Shown here piece by piece: positions 46,366 to 55,092 of a stretch of 64,000 nucleotides of DNA. This DNA is from Providencia manganoxydans. Its GTDB lineage: Bacteria; Pseudomonadota; Gammaproteobacteria; Enterobacterales; Enterobacteriaceae. The translations under genes and the position numbers were made by a program. Position 1 is the first letter of the stretch. Each line of letters starts with the position of its first letter. The DNA lies in NCBI RefSeq assembly GCF_016618195.1, contig NZ_CP067099.1:3906001-3970000 (forward strand), written 5' to 3'. Under the pieces are notes generated by a model. The model made no database searches. It was not told where the DNA came from and saw only the letters and a list, made by a program, of their open reading frames with translations.

Positions 46366-47156
46366 TATGGTCATCAAAAAGCCGTGTCATTGCCGCGACA
46401 ATCGCTATCTGCTTATTTAGCGTGATTTTTTTGCTGCCACTCGTCATCATCCTGATGTCCAGTTTTAGCCAGCAATGGAATGGAATATTACCTTCAGGGT
46501 TTACTTTTATTCACTTCGTTAATGCCTTTCGAGGCCCTGCGTGGGATGCCATTTTATCTAGTCTGGTAATTGGCTTTAGCGCCAGCCTATTTGCTTTAAT
46601 CTGTGGATTATGCGCCGCTTTAGCGCTACGCCGTCATTCTCCCAAAATACAAAAATACTTAGGCATTGCCTTCTATTTACCCAGTGCGATCCCTTCCGTC
46701 TCGATCGGGCTAGGCATATTGGTTGCTTTCAGCCAAGGCTATTTGCAGATGAACGGTACATTTTGGATTATTTTCTCTGCACATTTCGTGCTGATAAGCG
46801 CATTTACCTTTAGTAATGTATCAACAGGTCTAGCGCGTATCTCTCCTGATATCGAAAATGTTGCTTTTAGCTTAGGTGCATCGCCTTGGTATCGCTTATG
46901 CCATGTCACATTGCCATTATTAATGCCGTGGATGATATCTGCATTAGCATTGAGCCTATCATTATCTTTAGGGGAGCTAGGCGCAACCATGATGCTTTAT
47001 CCTCCAGGATGGGCAACACTGCCAGTATCTATTTTTAGTTTAACCGACCGAGGAAATATTGCTGATGGCTCAGCACTAACGGTTATTTTAGTCGGAATGA
47101 CATTGCTGCTGATGATCCAATTGGAACGTATCGCCAAACGACTAAGCAGCCGATAA
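46359..47156 (+). CDS. phnV: 2-aminoethylphosphonate ABC transporter, permease PhnV
   Basis: A 265-residue second permease with six membrane segments. Its EAA-type loop is ENVAFSLGASPWYRLCHVTL near residues 166-185. It overlaps phnU by seven bases, so the two are translated together. It is the last gene of the transport operon; I see no strong terminator before the pyr promoter. Confidence 0.92.
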   Translation: MLIWSSKSRVIAATIAICLFSVIFLLPLVIILMSSFSQQWNGILPSGFTFIHFVNAFRGPAWDAILSSLVIGFSASLFALICGLCAALALRRHSPKIQKYLGIAFYLPSAIPSVSIGLGILVAFSQGYLQMNGTFWIIFSAHFVLISAFTFSNVSTGLARISPDIENVAFSLGASPWYRLCHVTLPLLMPWMISALALSLSLSLGELGATMMLYPPGWATLPVSIFSLTDRGNIADGSALTVILVGMTLLLMIQLERIAKRLSSR

Positions 47157-47250
47157 ATATCTCACTGATTTCTCTCTTTTTACGCAGAATTGTATGAGAG
47201 TCGATAGCGCGAAATAACAAAAAAATTTTATTTTTTCTGCATGCAAACGC

Positions 47251-47278
47251 TTGCGTCGTGAAAAGACACGCGTATAAT
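47251..47278 (+). promoter_or_regulatory. pyrLBI promoter
   Basis: TTGCGT at 47251 and the perfect TATAAT at 47273 are spaced by 16 bases. Transcription would start around 47285, just before pyrL. Confidence 0.75.
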
Positions 47279-47303
47279 GCGCCACAATTTGTCAGGAGAA
47301 AAC

Positions 47304-47453
47304 ATGAACGCTGTCGCTCTATTTGTTACAGAGAACACCTCCACTACACTGCCATCTGGCGGTCTGGAGAGCCTGTTTTTCCCCTCCGTATTTGATAGAA
47401 AGCCCCTCATTGAGGGGCTTTTTTTTGGCCTTTTACCTAAAACATCTTGCTGA
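47304..47453 (+). CDS. pyrL: pyrBI operon leader peptide
   Basis: A 49-codon frame starting MNAVALFVTE after GTCAGGAG. It runs through a pyrimidine-rich stretch (CTGTTTTTCCCCTCC, the UTP-dependent pause region) and across the attenuator hairpin, ending TSC and TGA eight bases before the pyrB ribosome site. In enterobacteria low UTP stalls polymerase so that ribosomes translating pyrL disrupt the hairpin. The peptide sequence itself is poorly conserved; position and architecture identify it. Confidence 0.85.
   Translation: MNAVALFVTENTSTTLPSGGLESLFFPSVFDRKPLIEGLFFGLLPKTSC
47399..47426 (+). terminator. pyrBI attenuator
   Basis: AAGCCCCTCATTGAGGGGCTT is followed by six further T. The eight-base stem lies inside the pyrL frame, about 40 bases before pyrB. 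Confidence 0.92.
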
Positions 47454-47468
47454 CACAGGAGAACAACG

Positions 47469-48404
47469 ATGCCGAACCCTTTATACCATCGCGACATAAT
47501 TTCAATTAATGATTTAGATCGCACCGACCTTGAGCTAGTACTCAAAGTGGCTGCTTCTCTAAAACAGCAACAACAGCCTGAATTTCTGAAACATAAAGTT
47601 ATCGCAAGTTGTTTCTTTGAAGCATCAACCCGTACACGCCTCTCCTTTGAGACTGCAATTCATCGCTTAGGTGCCTCGGTCGTCGGCTTTTCGGATAGCA
47701 CTAATACATCTTTAGGTAAAAAAGGTGAAACCCTCGCAGATACTATTTCGGTTATCAGCCAATATGTAGATGCAATTGTGATGCGCCACCCACAAGAAGG
47801 TGCCGCACGCCTTGCCAGTCAATTTGCAGGTCATATCCCTGTCATCAATGCGGGCGATGGATCCAACCAACACCCAACGCAAACGTTGTTGGATCTGTTT
47901 ACCATTCAAGAAACACAAGGCCGTTTAGAAAATCTGCAAGTTGCGATGGTTGGTGACCTAAAATATGGCAGAACTGTCCACTCGCTAACGCAAGCACTGT
48001 CTAAGTTTGAAGGAAATCACTTTTACTTTATCGCACCAGATGCGTTATCCATGCCAGTGCATATTCTGCATCTACTGGAAGAGAAAGGCTCTACCTATAG
48101 CCTACATAATAATATTGATGAAGTAATGCCTGAGCTCGATATTCTCTATATGACACGGGTACAAAAAGAACGTTTAGACCCTTCTGAATATGCCAATGTG
48201 AAGGCACAATTTGTGTTGCGAGCGGTTGATTTACACGTTGCAAAGCCAAACCTGAAGGTACTACACCCACTACCACGTATCGATGAAATCACCGTCGATG
48301 TTGATAGCACACCTTACGCCTACTATTTTCAACAAGCAGGTAATGGTATTTATGCACGACAAGCCTTGCTATCACTGGTGTTAAATAAAGAACTGGCAAT
48401 CTGA
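47469..48404 (+). CDS. pyrB: aspartate carbamoyltransferase catalytic subunit
   Basis: A 311-residue catalytic chain that joins carbamoyl phosphate to aspartate, the first committed step of pyrimidine synthesis. [17 protein letters not shown] lies near residues 53-69, [13 protein letters not shown] near 130 and HPLPRIDEI near 265. It trimerises and assembles with PyrI into the 12-subunit ATCase. It is controlled by the attenuator ahead of it. Confidence 0.97.
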   Translation: MPNPLYHRDIISINDLDRTDLELVLKVAASLKQQQQPEFLKHKVIASCFFEASTRTRLSFETAIHRLGASVVGFSDSTNTSLGKKGETLADTISVISQYVDAIVMRHPQEGAARLASQFAGHIPVINAGDGSNQHPTQTLLDLFTIQETQGRLENLQVAMVGDLKYGRTVHSLTQALSKFEGNHFYFIAPDALSMPVHILHLLEEKGSTYSLHNNIDEVMPELDILYMTRVQKERLDPSEYANVKAQFVLRAVDLHVAKPNLKVLHPLPRIDEITVDVDSTPYAYYFQQAGNGIYARQALLSLVLNKELAI

Positions 48405-48417
48405 GGAGAAATCAATC

Positions 48418-48882
48418 ATGACACACGATCATAAACTACAAGTAGAAGCTATCAGCTGCGGTACTGTCATCGACCACATTCCTGCTCAAATTGGTTTCAA
48501 ATTACTGAGCTTATTTAAGCTCACACTTACCGATGAGCGCATCACTATTGGGTTAAATTTACCGTCGAATAACTTGGGTAAAAAAGACTTAATCAAAATC
48601 GAAAATACGTTTTTAACCCCAGAACAAGCAAACCAACTGGCAATGTACGCTCCAGAAGCGACAGTGAATCGTATTGAAGATTACCAAGTGGTTGAGAAAC
48701 TTGAATTAAGATTACCCGAGCATATCGACAATGTACTCGTCTGCCCAAACAGTAATTGCATTAGCCACAATGAGCCTGTTTCAAGTGGATTTAAAGTGAA
48801 AAAAGTTGGCAAAGAAGTCGCACTAACCTGTAAATTCTGTGAGAAAGAGTTTGATAGAGACGCCGTGATCAATAATCAATAA
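48418..48882 (+). CDS. pyrI: aspartate carbamoyltransferase regulatory subunit
   Basis: A 154-residue regulatory chain. The N-terminal allosteric domain binds CTP/ATP ([19 protein letters not shown]), and the C-terminal zinc domain has CPNSNC and CKFC as the four Cys ligands. It starts 13 bases after pyrB behind GAGGAGA. A terminator hairpin follows at 48912. Confidence 0.97.
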   Translation: MTHDHKLQVEAISCGTVIDHIPAQIGFKLLSLFKLTLTDERITIGLNLPSNNLGKKDLIKIENTFLTPEQANQLAMYAPEATVNRIEDYQVVEKLELRLPEHIDNVLVCPNSNCISHNEPVSSGFKVKKVGKEVALTCKFCEKEFDRDAVINNQ

Positions 48883-48911
48883 TCAATATCAGCGTAGACT
48901 GCGGTTTTGTA

Positions 48912-48942
48912 TGAGCTTTGTATGTCAGCGACAAAGCTTTTA
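48912..48942 (+). terminator. terminator after pyrI
   Basis: AGCTTTGT at 48914 pairs perfectly with ACAAAGCT at 48931-48938, followed by TTTAT. Confidence 0.8.
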
Positions 48943-48990
48943 TACTGTCCCTTATATAATGCTAATTTTACCTGATTAAACGGAGTAGTT

Positions 48991-49377
48991 ATGTCATACG
49001 AAATCAGTACAGAAAATGCACCAGCGGCTATCGGTCCTTACGTTCAAGGCGTTGATTTAGGTAGTATGGTGATCACCTCTGGTCAGATCCCTGTAAACCC
49101 AAAAACGGGTGAAGTTCCTGAAGATATCGCAGCACAAACTCGCCAGTCACTGGCAAATGTGGCGGCAATCTTAGAAAAAGCAGGTTTAACGGCGGCGAAT
49201 ATCGTGAAAACCACAGTATTCGTGAAAGACTTAAATGACTTCGCGACGGTAAATGCAACTTATGAAGAATTCTTCAAGCAGCATAATGCCCCATTCCCAG
49301 CGCGTTCTTGCGTTGAGGTAGCTCGCTTACCAAAAGATGTAAAAATCGAAATCGAAGCGATCGCTGTTCGTAAATAG
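48991..49377 (+). CDS. ridA: 2-iminobutanoate/2-iminopropanoate deaminase RidA
   Basis: A 128-residue YjgF/YER057c/UK114 protein. MSYEISTENAPAAIGPYVQG is the characteristic start, and the active-site Arg lies in FPARSCVEVARLPKDVKIEIE near residue 105. It hydrolyses reactive enamines/imines released by PLP enzymes such as threonine dehydratase. It is located after pyrI as in E. coli but separated by a terminator, so it has its own promoter. Confidence 0.96.
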   Translation: MSYEISTENAPAAIGPYVQGVDLGSMVITSGQIPVNPKTGEVPEDIAAQTRQSLANVAAILEKAGLTAANIVKTTVFVKDLNDFATVNATYEEFFKQHNAPFPARSCVEVARLPKDVKIEIEAIAVRK

Positions 49378-49389
49378 TACTTATATTAT

Positions 49390-49423
49390 AAAGAGGGAAA
49401 TATATCGCTTTTCCCTCTTTATA
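49390..49423 (+). terminator. terminator after ridA
   Basis: AAGAGGGAAA at 49391 pairs with TTTCCCTCTT around a short loop, followed by T-rich sequence. Confidence 0.85.
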
Positions 49424-49672
49424 TAATCAATTCTTAATTAATACGCCCCGCAATAAGCTAAATCCACACTTCACGTGCTTTACAATGATGAGCAACCTTA
49501 ATTTCTTACTTACAACATATTTATTAAAGCATATTGTTATTTTGTTAGCATTCCTGCATAGTTGAGCCGGCTCCCTACCATTCATTGATCTAAAATATAA
49601 ATTTAAGTTAAGGAGGTTATCATGCATAACAAAAAACTAAATATATTCACCACCTATTCTATTCATTTATAA
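49424..49672. other. intergenic between ridA and the GNAT gene
   Basis: No gene is supported. A 66-codon minus-strand frame has no recognisable content. The promoter of the GNAT gene must lie here. Confidence 0.4.
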
Positions 49673-49706
49673 TTTAGAGAAGATGTACTTCTCTAAATAG
49701 GAGAAG
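49673..49706 (+). promoter_or_regulatory. three-arm leader that can hide the GNAT ribosome site
   Basis: Arm A TTTAGAGAAG (49673-49682) pairs perfectly with arm B CTTCTCTAAA (49688-49697). Arm B can instead pair through CTTCTC with arm C GAGAAG (49701-49706), which contains part of the AGGAGAAG ribosome site. The two pairings exclude each other. Alternatively A-B is simply a DNA operator. Confidence 0.4.
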
Positions 49707-49709
49707 TTA

Positions 49710-50156
49710 ATGGTAACGCTCGTTAAGCTAGATAAAAACAACTGGGAAGATTGCGCCGATTTACAAGTTTCAGAAACACAATCCCAATTTATTGCATCCA
49801 ACTTATATTCAATTGCTGAAGTTCAATTTTTACCTAATTTCACGGTTAAAGGGATCCAGCACGAAGAGGTACTCATTGGATTAGTCATGTATGGCATTGA
49901 TCCTGATGATGGAAACTATTGGATTTATCGTTTCATGATAGATAAAAATTATCAACGCTTAGGCTATGGGCGGCAGGCAATGGCCTTAATAATTGATGAG
50001 ATCAAATTATCAAATCAAGATAAAATTCCAACCATGATGATTGGGTATCATACTAATAATCTTGAAGCACACCTCTTCTATCAAAGTGTTGGTTTCGAAT
50101 TTCAAGGTTTAGCAGATTGGGGAGAATATTTAGCAAAATTTGACCTGTTAAAATAA
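49710..50156 (+). CDS. GNAT-family acetyltransferase (BltD/PaiA-like, possibly polyamine)
   Basis: A 148-residue acetyltransferase. YRFMIDKNYQRLGYGRQAMAL (near residues 71-91) is the acetyl-CoA loop, and NNLEAHLFYQSVGFEFQG is the C-terminal motif. The overall pattern (VSETQSQFIASNLYSIAE near 20-37, then GLVMYGID) resembles Bacillus BltD-type spermine/spermidine acetyltransferases. Substrate assignment is inference. It is a monocistronic gene with its own terminator and an unusual leader. Confidence 0.8.
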   Translation: MVTLVKLDKNNWEDCADLQVSETQSQFIASNLYSIAEVQFLPNFTVKGIQHEEVLIGLVMYGIDPDDGNYWIYRFMIDKNYQRLGYGRQAMALIIDEIKLSNQDKIPTMMIGYHTNNLEAHLFYQSVGFEFQGLADWGEYLAKFDLLK

Positions 50157-50183
50157 TACGCTGTTATTCCTGATAAGGTATGA

Positions 50184-50226
50184 GGCTGTTGCCAAGTAGA
50201 ATACACACGGCAACAGCTATTATCTC
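50184..50226 (+). terminator. terminator after the GNAT gene
   Basis: GCTGTTGCC at 50185-50193 pairs with GGCAACAGC at 50209-50217, followed by a T-rich stretch. Confidence 0.75.
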
Positions 50227-50420
50227 TTTTAAAATAAACGAAAAATTAATTAATCTTCTATTCAGCATGATTATCATCATCAAATGCCCTCCTCGATACC
50301 CTGCATCTCTTTATCGCTCCCAATAACTTTTTTTATTTTCGTTCCTCTGCTTTTGATATTCATACAATTTATTTTTTTCCTTGTTTTGGATCAAAATAAG
50401 AGTAGCTAAAAAAAAGCAAT

Positions 50421-50467
50421 AACCTATATATTGTGCTTTAATTACACCAAGACACTACATATAGTAT
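50421..50467 (+). promoter_or_regulatory. paired NrdR boxes upstream of nrdD
   Basis: AACCTATATATTGTGC at 50421 and ACACTACATATAGTAT at 50452 match the NrdR box consensus acaCwATATATwGtgt. They are 31 bases apart, three helical turns, as NrdR requires. Confidence 0.8.
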
Positions 50468-50479
50468 TTATTCACAGTT

Positions 50480-50543
50480 TTATCCACAATATCCTAATCA
50501 GTGCCACGATCACCTATTTCGTGCCATTTAAGCTTGTGGATAA
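50480..50543. promoter_or_regulatory. two perfect DnaA boxes in inverted orientation
   Basis: TTATCCACA at 50480-50488 and its inverse TGTGGATAA at 50535-50543 are both exact DnaA boxes, 55 bases apart. They lie between the NrdR operator and the nrdD start. Confidence 0.65.
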
Positions 50544-50562
50544 CTCAATAAGGAGCATTACA

Positions 50563-52701
50563 GTGAAAACGGTTGTAATTAAACGTGACGGTTGTCAGGT
50601 GAATTTTGACCTCCAGAGAATTCAGGAAGCCATAAAACGTGCGGCGGCGGCGGTGAATATTCAGGATGATGACTACTCTCTTCAAGTTGCAACAACTGTC
50701 ACAGAGTTACTTGGCAACCGTGAAAAAGTGGATATCGCTCTGATCCAAGATGCTGTTGAAAACCAACTCATGTCTGGCCCCTATAAGAACCTAGCTCGTG
50801 CATATATCGAATACCGCCATGACCGAGATAATGAACGCGAAAAACGTAGCCAACTGACCCATGATATTCGCGGTCTGATTGAACAAAGCAATGTTTCATT
50901 ACTCAATGAAAATGCAAACAAAGACAGCAAAGTGATCCCTACCCAACGTGATTTGCTCGCAGGCATTGTCGCAAAGCATTACGCTAAACAACATATTTTG
51001 CCACGTGATGTGGTTATTGCTCACGAACGCGGTGAAATTCATTATCACGATCTCGATTATGCGCCATTTTTCCCCATGTTTAACTGTATGCTGATTGATC
51101 TTGAAGGCATGTTAACTAATGGGTTTAAAATGGGTAATGCCGAAATAGAGCCTCCTAAATCAATTTCCACTGCCACCGCAGTGACAGCCCAAATTATCGC
51201 TCAAGTAGCTAGCCATATTTATGGTGGCACCACTATCAACCGCATTGATGAAATCCTTGCTCCTTATGTCCACATCAGCTATGAAAAACATCTAAAAACA
51301 GCGATCAATTGGGGCATTGAAGATGCGAAAGGCTATGCTGATAGCCAAACCGAAAAAGAATGTTACGATGCCTTCCAATCCCTTGAATACGAAGTGAACA
51401 CACTGCATACCGCCAATGGTCAAACCCCCTTCGTAACCTTTGGGTTTGGTTTAGGCACATCGCAAGAAGCACGCTTGATCCAACAATCCATTCTAAAAAA
51501 CCGTATCGCTGGGTTAGGTAAAAATCGTAAAACTGCCGTTTTCCCTAAATTAGTGTTTGCTATTAAAAAAGGCCTTAATCACCAATATGGTGATCCTAAC
51601 TATGATATCAAACAGTTAGCATTAGAGTGTGCGAGCAAACGCATGTACCCCGACATCTTAAACTATGACAAAGTTGTCGATGTAACGGGCTCGTTTAAAA
51701 CGCCAATGGGCTGCCGCAGCTTCTTAGGTGTCTACGAAGAAAATGGCCAACAAATTCATGATGGTCGTAATAATTTAGGTGTCATTAGCCTTAACCTGCC
51801 GCGTATTGCCATTGAAGCGCAAGGCAATGAAGACGCGTTTTGGCAACGACTCGAAGAACGCCTAGCGATCGCCAAAAAAGCCTTGATGACACGCATTGCA
51901 CGCCTAGAAAATGTCAAAGCACGCGTTGCACCTATCCTATATATGGAAGGCGCCTGCGGAGTACGACTCAAAGCAGATGATAGTGTGGCGGAGATCTTTA
52001 AAAATGGTCGCGCATCCATTTCATTAGGCTATATTGGCTTACATGAAACAATCAATGCACTATTTGGTACACAACAGCATGTGTACGACAACCCATTATT
52101 AAGAGAAAAAGCTATCGCGATTGTAGATCGCCTACGCCAAGCGACCGATGAATGGAAAGCAGAAACAGGCTATGGTTTTAGCCTTTATAGCACCCCAAGT
52201 GAAAACTTGTGTGATCGTTTCTGTCGCCTTGATACTGCTGAGTTTGGGGTTATCGAAGGTGTTACGGAAAAAGGTTACTACACCAACAGTTTCCACCTTG
52301 ATGTTGAAAAACGCGTTAACCCATACGATAAGATTGATTTTGAACAGCCATACCCCGCTCTCGCAAATGGCGGTTTTATTTGCTACGGCGAGTATCCAAA
52401 CTTACAGCACAACTTGAAAGCACTTGAAGACGTTTGGGACTACAGCTATGAACATGTACCTTATTATGGAACCAACACGCCTATTGATGAATGTTATGAA
52501 TGTGGATTTACCGGTGAATTTAACTGTACCAGTAAAGGTTTTGTGTGCCCACGTTGTGGTAACCATGACACCAACCGTGTCTCCGTGATCCGCAGAGTGT
52601 GTGGTTATCTAGGTAGCCCAGATGCTCGACCATTTAACGCGGGTAAACAAGAAGAAGTCAAACGACGCATTAAACATTTAGGCAACGGCCAGCTGGGTTA
52701 A
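50563..52701 (+). CDS. nrdD: anaerobic ribonucleoside-triphosphate reductase
   Basis: A 712-residue enzyme from GTG 50563, behind AAGGAG at eight bases; this is the length of E. coli NrdD. A longer frame from 50431 begins inside the NrdR operator and is rejected. The ATP-cone starts VVIKRDGCQVNFDLQRIQEA. The C-terminus has the zinc site CYECGF/CPRCG and the glycyl radical loop RVCGYLGSPDARPF. It reduces NTPs to dNTPs without oxygen and is activated by NrdG five bases downstream. Confidence 0.97.
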   Translation: MKTVVIKRDGCQVNFDLQRIQEAIKRAAAAVNIQDDDYSLQVATTVTELLGNREKVDIALIQDAVENQLMSGPYKNLARAYIEYRHDRDNEREKRSQLTHDIRGLIEQSNVSLLNENANKDSKVIPTQRDLLAGIVAKHYAKQHILPRDVVIAHERGEIHYHDLDYAPFFPMFNCMLIDLEGMLTNGFKMGNAEIEPPKSISTATAVTAQIIAQVASHIYGGTTINRIDEILAPYVHISYEKHLKTAINWGIEDAKGYADSQTEKECYDAFQSLEYEVNTLHTANGQTPFVTFGFGLGTSQEARLIQQSILKNRIAGLGKNRKTAVFPKLVFAIKKGLNHQYGDPNYDIKQLALECASKRMYPDILNYDKVVDVTGSFKTPMGCRSFLGVYEENGQQIHDGRNNLGVISLNLPRIAIEAQGNEDAFWQRLEERLAIAKKALMTRIARLENVKARVAPILYMEGACGVRLKADDSVAEIFKNGRASISLGYIGLHETINALFGTQQHVYDNPLLREKAIAIVDRLRQATDEWKAETGYGFSLYSTPSENLCDRFCRLDTAEFGVIEGVTEKGYYTNSFHLDVEKRVNPYDKIDFEQPYPALANGGFICYGEYPNLQHNLKALEDVWDYSYEHVPYYGTNTPIDECYECGFTGEFNCTSKGFVCPRCGNHDTNRVSVIRRVCGYLGSPDARPFNAGKQEEVKRRIKHLGNGQLG

Positions 52702-52705
52702 TGCG

Positions 52706-53170
52706 ATGAATTACCATCAATACTACCCAGTTGATGTGGTGAATGGCCCAGGAACACGCTGTACACTGTTTGTTTCTGGCTGCATCCACCAATGCAAAGG
52801 TTGCTACAACCAAAGTACATGGCGAATTGATTCAGGTCTTCCCTTCACACAAGTAATGGAAGACCAAATCATCCAAGATCTGCAAGATCCACGTATCCGT
52901 CGGCAAGGGTTATCCATTTCCGGCGGGGATCCACTACACCCCGCAAACCTACCTGCCATTTTGAAATTAGTACAACGTGTAAAAACGGTGTGCCCTGATA
53001 AAGATATTTGGCTATGGACGGGTTATCTATTTGCAGATCTCACCCTCGAACAGCAGAAAGTGGTGAGTTTCATCAACGTGTTAGTGGATGGGAAATTTGT
53101 TCAAGAATTGCATGATCCCGCTTTGCTTTGGCGAGGAAGCAGTAATCAAGTGATCCACCGGCTACGCTAA
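52706..53170 (+). CDS. nrdG: anaerobic ribonucleotide reductase activating protein
   Basis: A 154-residue radical SAM enzyme. The CIHQCKGCYN motif (Cys near 26, 30, 33) holds the 4Fe-4S cluster, and SISGGDPLHP follows near 71-80. It generates the glycyl radical on NrdD. It starts four bases after the nrdD stop. The 3' end overlaps convergent yhbP by four bases. Confidence 0.96.
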   Translation: MNYHQYYPVDVVNGPGTRCTLFVSGCIHQCKGCYNQSTWRIDSGLPFTQVMEDQIIQDLQDPRIRRQGLSISGGDPLHPANLPAILKLVQRVKTVCPDKDIWLWTGYLFADLTLEQQKVVSFINVLVDGKFVQELHDPALLWRGSSNQVIHRLR

Positions 53171-53604
53171 CTATCACGCAGCCAATACAATTTGCTACCA
53201 AAGCCTAATTGATTATTCACCATTTTGACTTCTTGCAAATCTAATCGCCATACAGGCAACTTTGCTGTTAACGCCACAGGGAAGCGGCGACAGTAGAAAT
53301 CACGGGCGGTTTGCTGTGCCGCTTCGACAATAGCAACCACCTCACCAATAAATTGGATCCCTTGGATTTGACTAACGACTTTCGTTTGTGCGGAGACTGT
53401 GCCAGCAACACGGCTGTTTTGAAGCATTAATTGACCATGACGCGAGTTCGCATCAGTCATAAAAAACAGGCTCATCTGATTAGCATCAAATGCATAATAG
53501 CAACTGGCAGGCCAGATATCATTATCTTGATAAGTAAATAGTGAAAAGACGTGTTGGCGAGAAAAATAACGCTGGATATGTTGTAAGGATTGTTGGGTAT
53601 TCAT
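53167..53604 (-). CDS. YhbP-like pyridoxamine-phosphate-oxidase-fold protein (UPF0306)
   Basis: A 145-residue split-barrel flavin-binding-fold protein. Conserved YhbP stretches include ARQHVFSLF-like FSRQHVFSLF, SRVAGTVSAQTK near residue 86 and the C-terminal LGFGSKLYWLRDS. The biochemical activity is unknown. It lies at the edge of the yhb cluster, as in E. coli, convergent with nrdG. Confidence 0.85.
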   Translation of the reverse strand: MNTQQSLQHIQRYFSRQHVFSLFTYQDNDIWPASCYYAFDANQMSLFFMTDANSRHGQLMLQNSRVAGTVSAQTKVVSQIQGIQFIGEVVAIVEAAQQTARDFYCRRFPVALTAKLPVWRLDLQEVKMVNNQLGFGSKLYWLRDS

Positions 53605-53623
53605 CGCAAAAACCTAAGTTAGC

Positions 53624-53687
53624 CGTTCAGAACACGCTCTTTATACACTATTTCATGTCATCGAGCGTGCTTAAGCTGTTCTGAACG
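53624..53687. repeat. two-tier imperfect inverted repeat upstream of yhbP
   Basis: CGTTCAGAACA at 53624-53634 is perfectly inverted at 53677-53687, and CACGCTC (53633-53639) pairs with GAGCGTG (53663-53669). The right arm contains an inserted GCTTAAGC palindrome. It may terminate the 53758 gene or serve as a regulator site for yhbP. Confidence 0.55.
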
Positions 53688-53757
53688 TTTAGAAATGGGT
53701 AATTTGCTAACCACTATAACCTATATGGTTCATATCGTCACAGTATGACGAATACTA

Positions 53758-54009
53758 CTATTTATAGATTGCAGCAACACCATTCATTGAGTTTTCACCA
53801 CCAGCAGAAATTACGCGGAATGAACTTGCACCAGCTTCATCAGCTTTTTTGGCCAATTGTGCGGTCAGATCATTTACACTTACAGCGCCTGTTACTGAAA
53901 CATAACCTGCGGCTGGTTGGCTAGAATGTTGAACTTCTTCAGCAGCCATTGTTCCAAATGAAATAGCACTTAAAGCTAAAGTTGCAGCAACTAATGTTGA
54001 TTTTTTCAT
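53758..54009 (-). CDS. YdgH/BhsA/McbA-like small periplasmic protein
   Basis: An 83-residue protein with a Sec signal peptide cleaved near MAA-EE (residue 22). The mature part holds a DUF1471-type domain: VSVTGAVSVNDLTAQLAKKADEAGA and SSFRVISAGGENSMNGVAAIYK. Family members are stress-induced envelope proteins affecting biofilm and permeability. GAGGAACAC precedes the start. It is inserted between yhbP and yhbQ, which E. coli does not show. Confidence 0.85.
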   Translation of the reverse strand: MKKSTLVAATLALSAISFGTMAAEEVQHSSQPAAGYVSVTGAVSVNDLTAQLAKKADEAGASSFRVISAGGENSMNGVAAIYK

Positions 54010-54304
54010 AATGTGTTCCTCATTGAGATTCAGTTTTTATCAGGGAATTTTATTGTCCCCCTGTGATATGGATCATATTATGCACTTTAATTGATAATGA
54101 AAATTAGCTAATTTTGCTGTTATCATTCAAATTATTTGATCTAGATGGATGGTATTGATGACAAATTCATGAACACTGCGTGTCATTTTTTGTTTATAAT
54201 TTAGTATGTTACATTTATCTTTATTCGATAACCTTTCACATTTTGGCATCTTTTTTCTCCTTTGATTTCAGCACAGAAAGATAAAAATAGGGCAACAAAA
54301 GCAA

Positions 54305-54616
54305 ATGAATACGCAAAAAATTTGGCACATCTACCTAATTAGAGAGAAAAATAACAGGTTATATTGTGGGATCACCACGGATGTCCAACGCCGTTTTACA
54401 CAACATCAAGAAGGAAAAGGTGCAAAAGCACTGAAAGGTAAATTACCACTGACTTTAGTGTTTAATGGTGCGGTGGGGGATCGCTCGGCAGCATCTAAAT
54501 TGGAATTTCAGATCAAAAGACTCAGCAAACAGGCAAAAGAAAGGCTGGTACTCGACCAGCCTAGTGATATCGTTGACTACTTATTCATTCAAACAGCATC
54601 AAAGTGCGCAGAGTAA
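54305..54616 (+). CDS. GIY-YIG nuclease-superfamily protein YhbQ
   Basis: A 103-residue single-domain protein. [20 protein letters not shown] carries the GIY-YIG-equivalent IYL/YCG pair, followed by [15 protein letters not shown] and the Glu in [11 protein letters not shown]. Nuclease activity on DNA is known for relatives. The 3' end overlaps the convergent yhbS gene by 28 bases. Confidence 0.9.
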   Translation: MNTQKIWHIYLIREKNNRLYCGITTDVQRRFTQHQEGKGAKALKGKLPLTLVFNGAVGDRSAASKLEFQIKRLSKQAKERLVLDQPSDIVDYLFIQTASKCAE

Positions 54617-55092
54617 GTCACTCTCCCTTGGTGATCACTCAATGTGCCATTCTCTAATCCACAAATCATAAAATGCTCTTGTAAGTCAGGCCATGGACAA
54701 ACAACATTATGCTTAGAAGCGGGTTCGAAGCCAAAACGACGATAATACTGGCTATCTCCTAATACCACGACGGCACCATAACCGAACTCATTCAGGCTAT
54801 CTAACCCTTCGTAGATCAACTGCCCACCGATACCTTGCCTCTGAAATTCTTTTCTCACCGCCAGAGGCGCTAGACCAACCCATTGGACATCTTCATCATT
54901 GACGTCAACAGGGGTGAATCCTACATAGCCAATAACTTCGCCATCATCATTGGTTGCAACAACACCAAGGGTTAATAGGCCGTCTTCACGTAGTTTTTGC
55001 ACTAAATTAGCTTCTGCCTCAGTTGGGAATGCCTCACGCAGCAGCTTATCAATACCCATGGCATCAACGGGGATCTCAACACGAATTAGCAT
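54589..55092 (-). CDS. GNAT-family acetyltransferase YhbS
   Basis: A 167-residue acetyltransferase starting [15 protein letters not shown]. The CoA loop [16 protein letters not shown] lies near residues 83-98, and [14 protein letters not shown] near 121-134 is the YhbS-type C-terminal motif. The start overlaps ubiT by seven bases, so it is co-transcribed with it. The substrate is unknown. Confidence 0.88.
   Translation of the reverse strand: MLIRVEIPVDAMGIDKLLREAFPTEAEANLVQKLREDGLLTLGVVATNDDGEVIGYVGFTPVDVNDEDVQWVGLAPLAVRKEFQRQGIGGQLIYEGLDSLNEFGYGAVVVLGDSQYYRRFGFEPASKHNVVCPWPDLQEHFMICGLENGTLSDHQGRVTYSAHFDAV

Noticed and set aside
49427..49627. 66-codon minus-strand frame after ridA
   Set aside because: Low-complexity content, no ribosome site, and it begins amid AT-rich spacer.
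50431..50562. In-frame 44-codon N-terminal extension of nrdD
   Set aside because: It starts inside an NrdR box, has no ribosome site, and the GTG at 50563 gives the exact family length and start.
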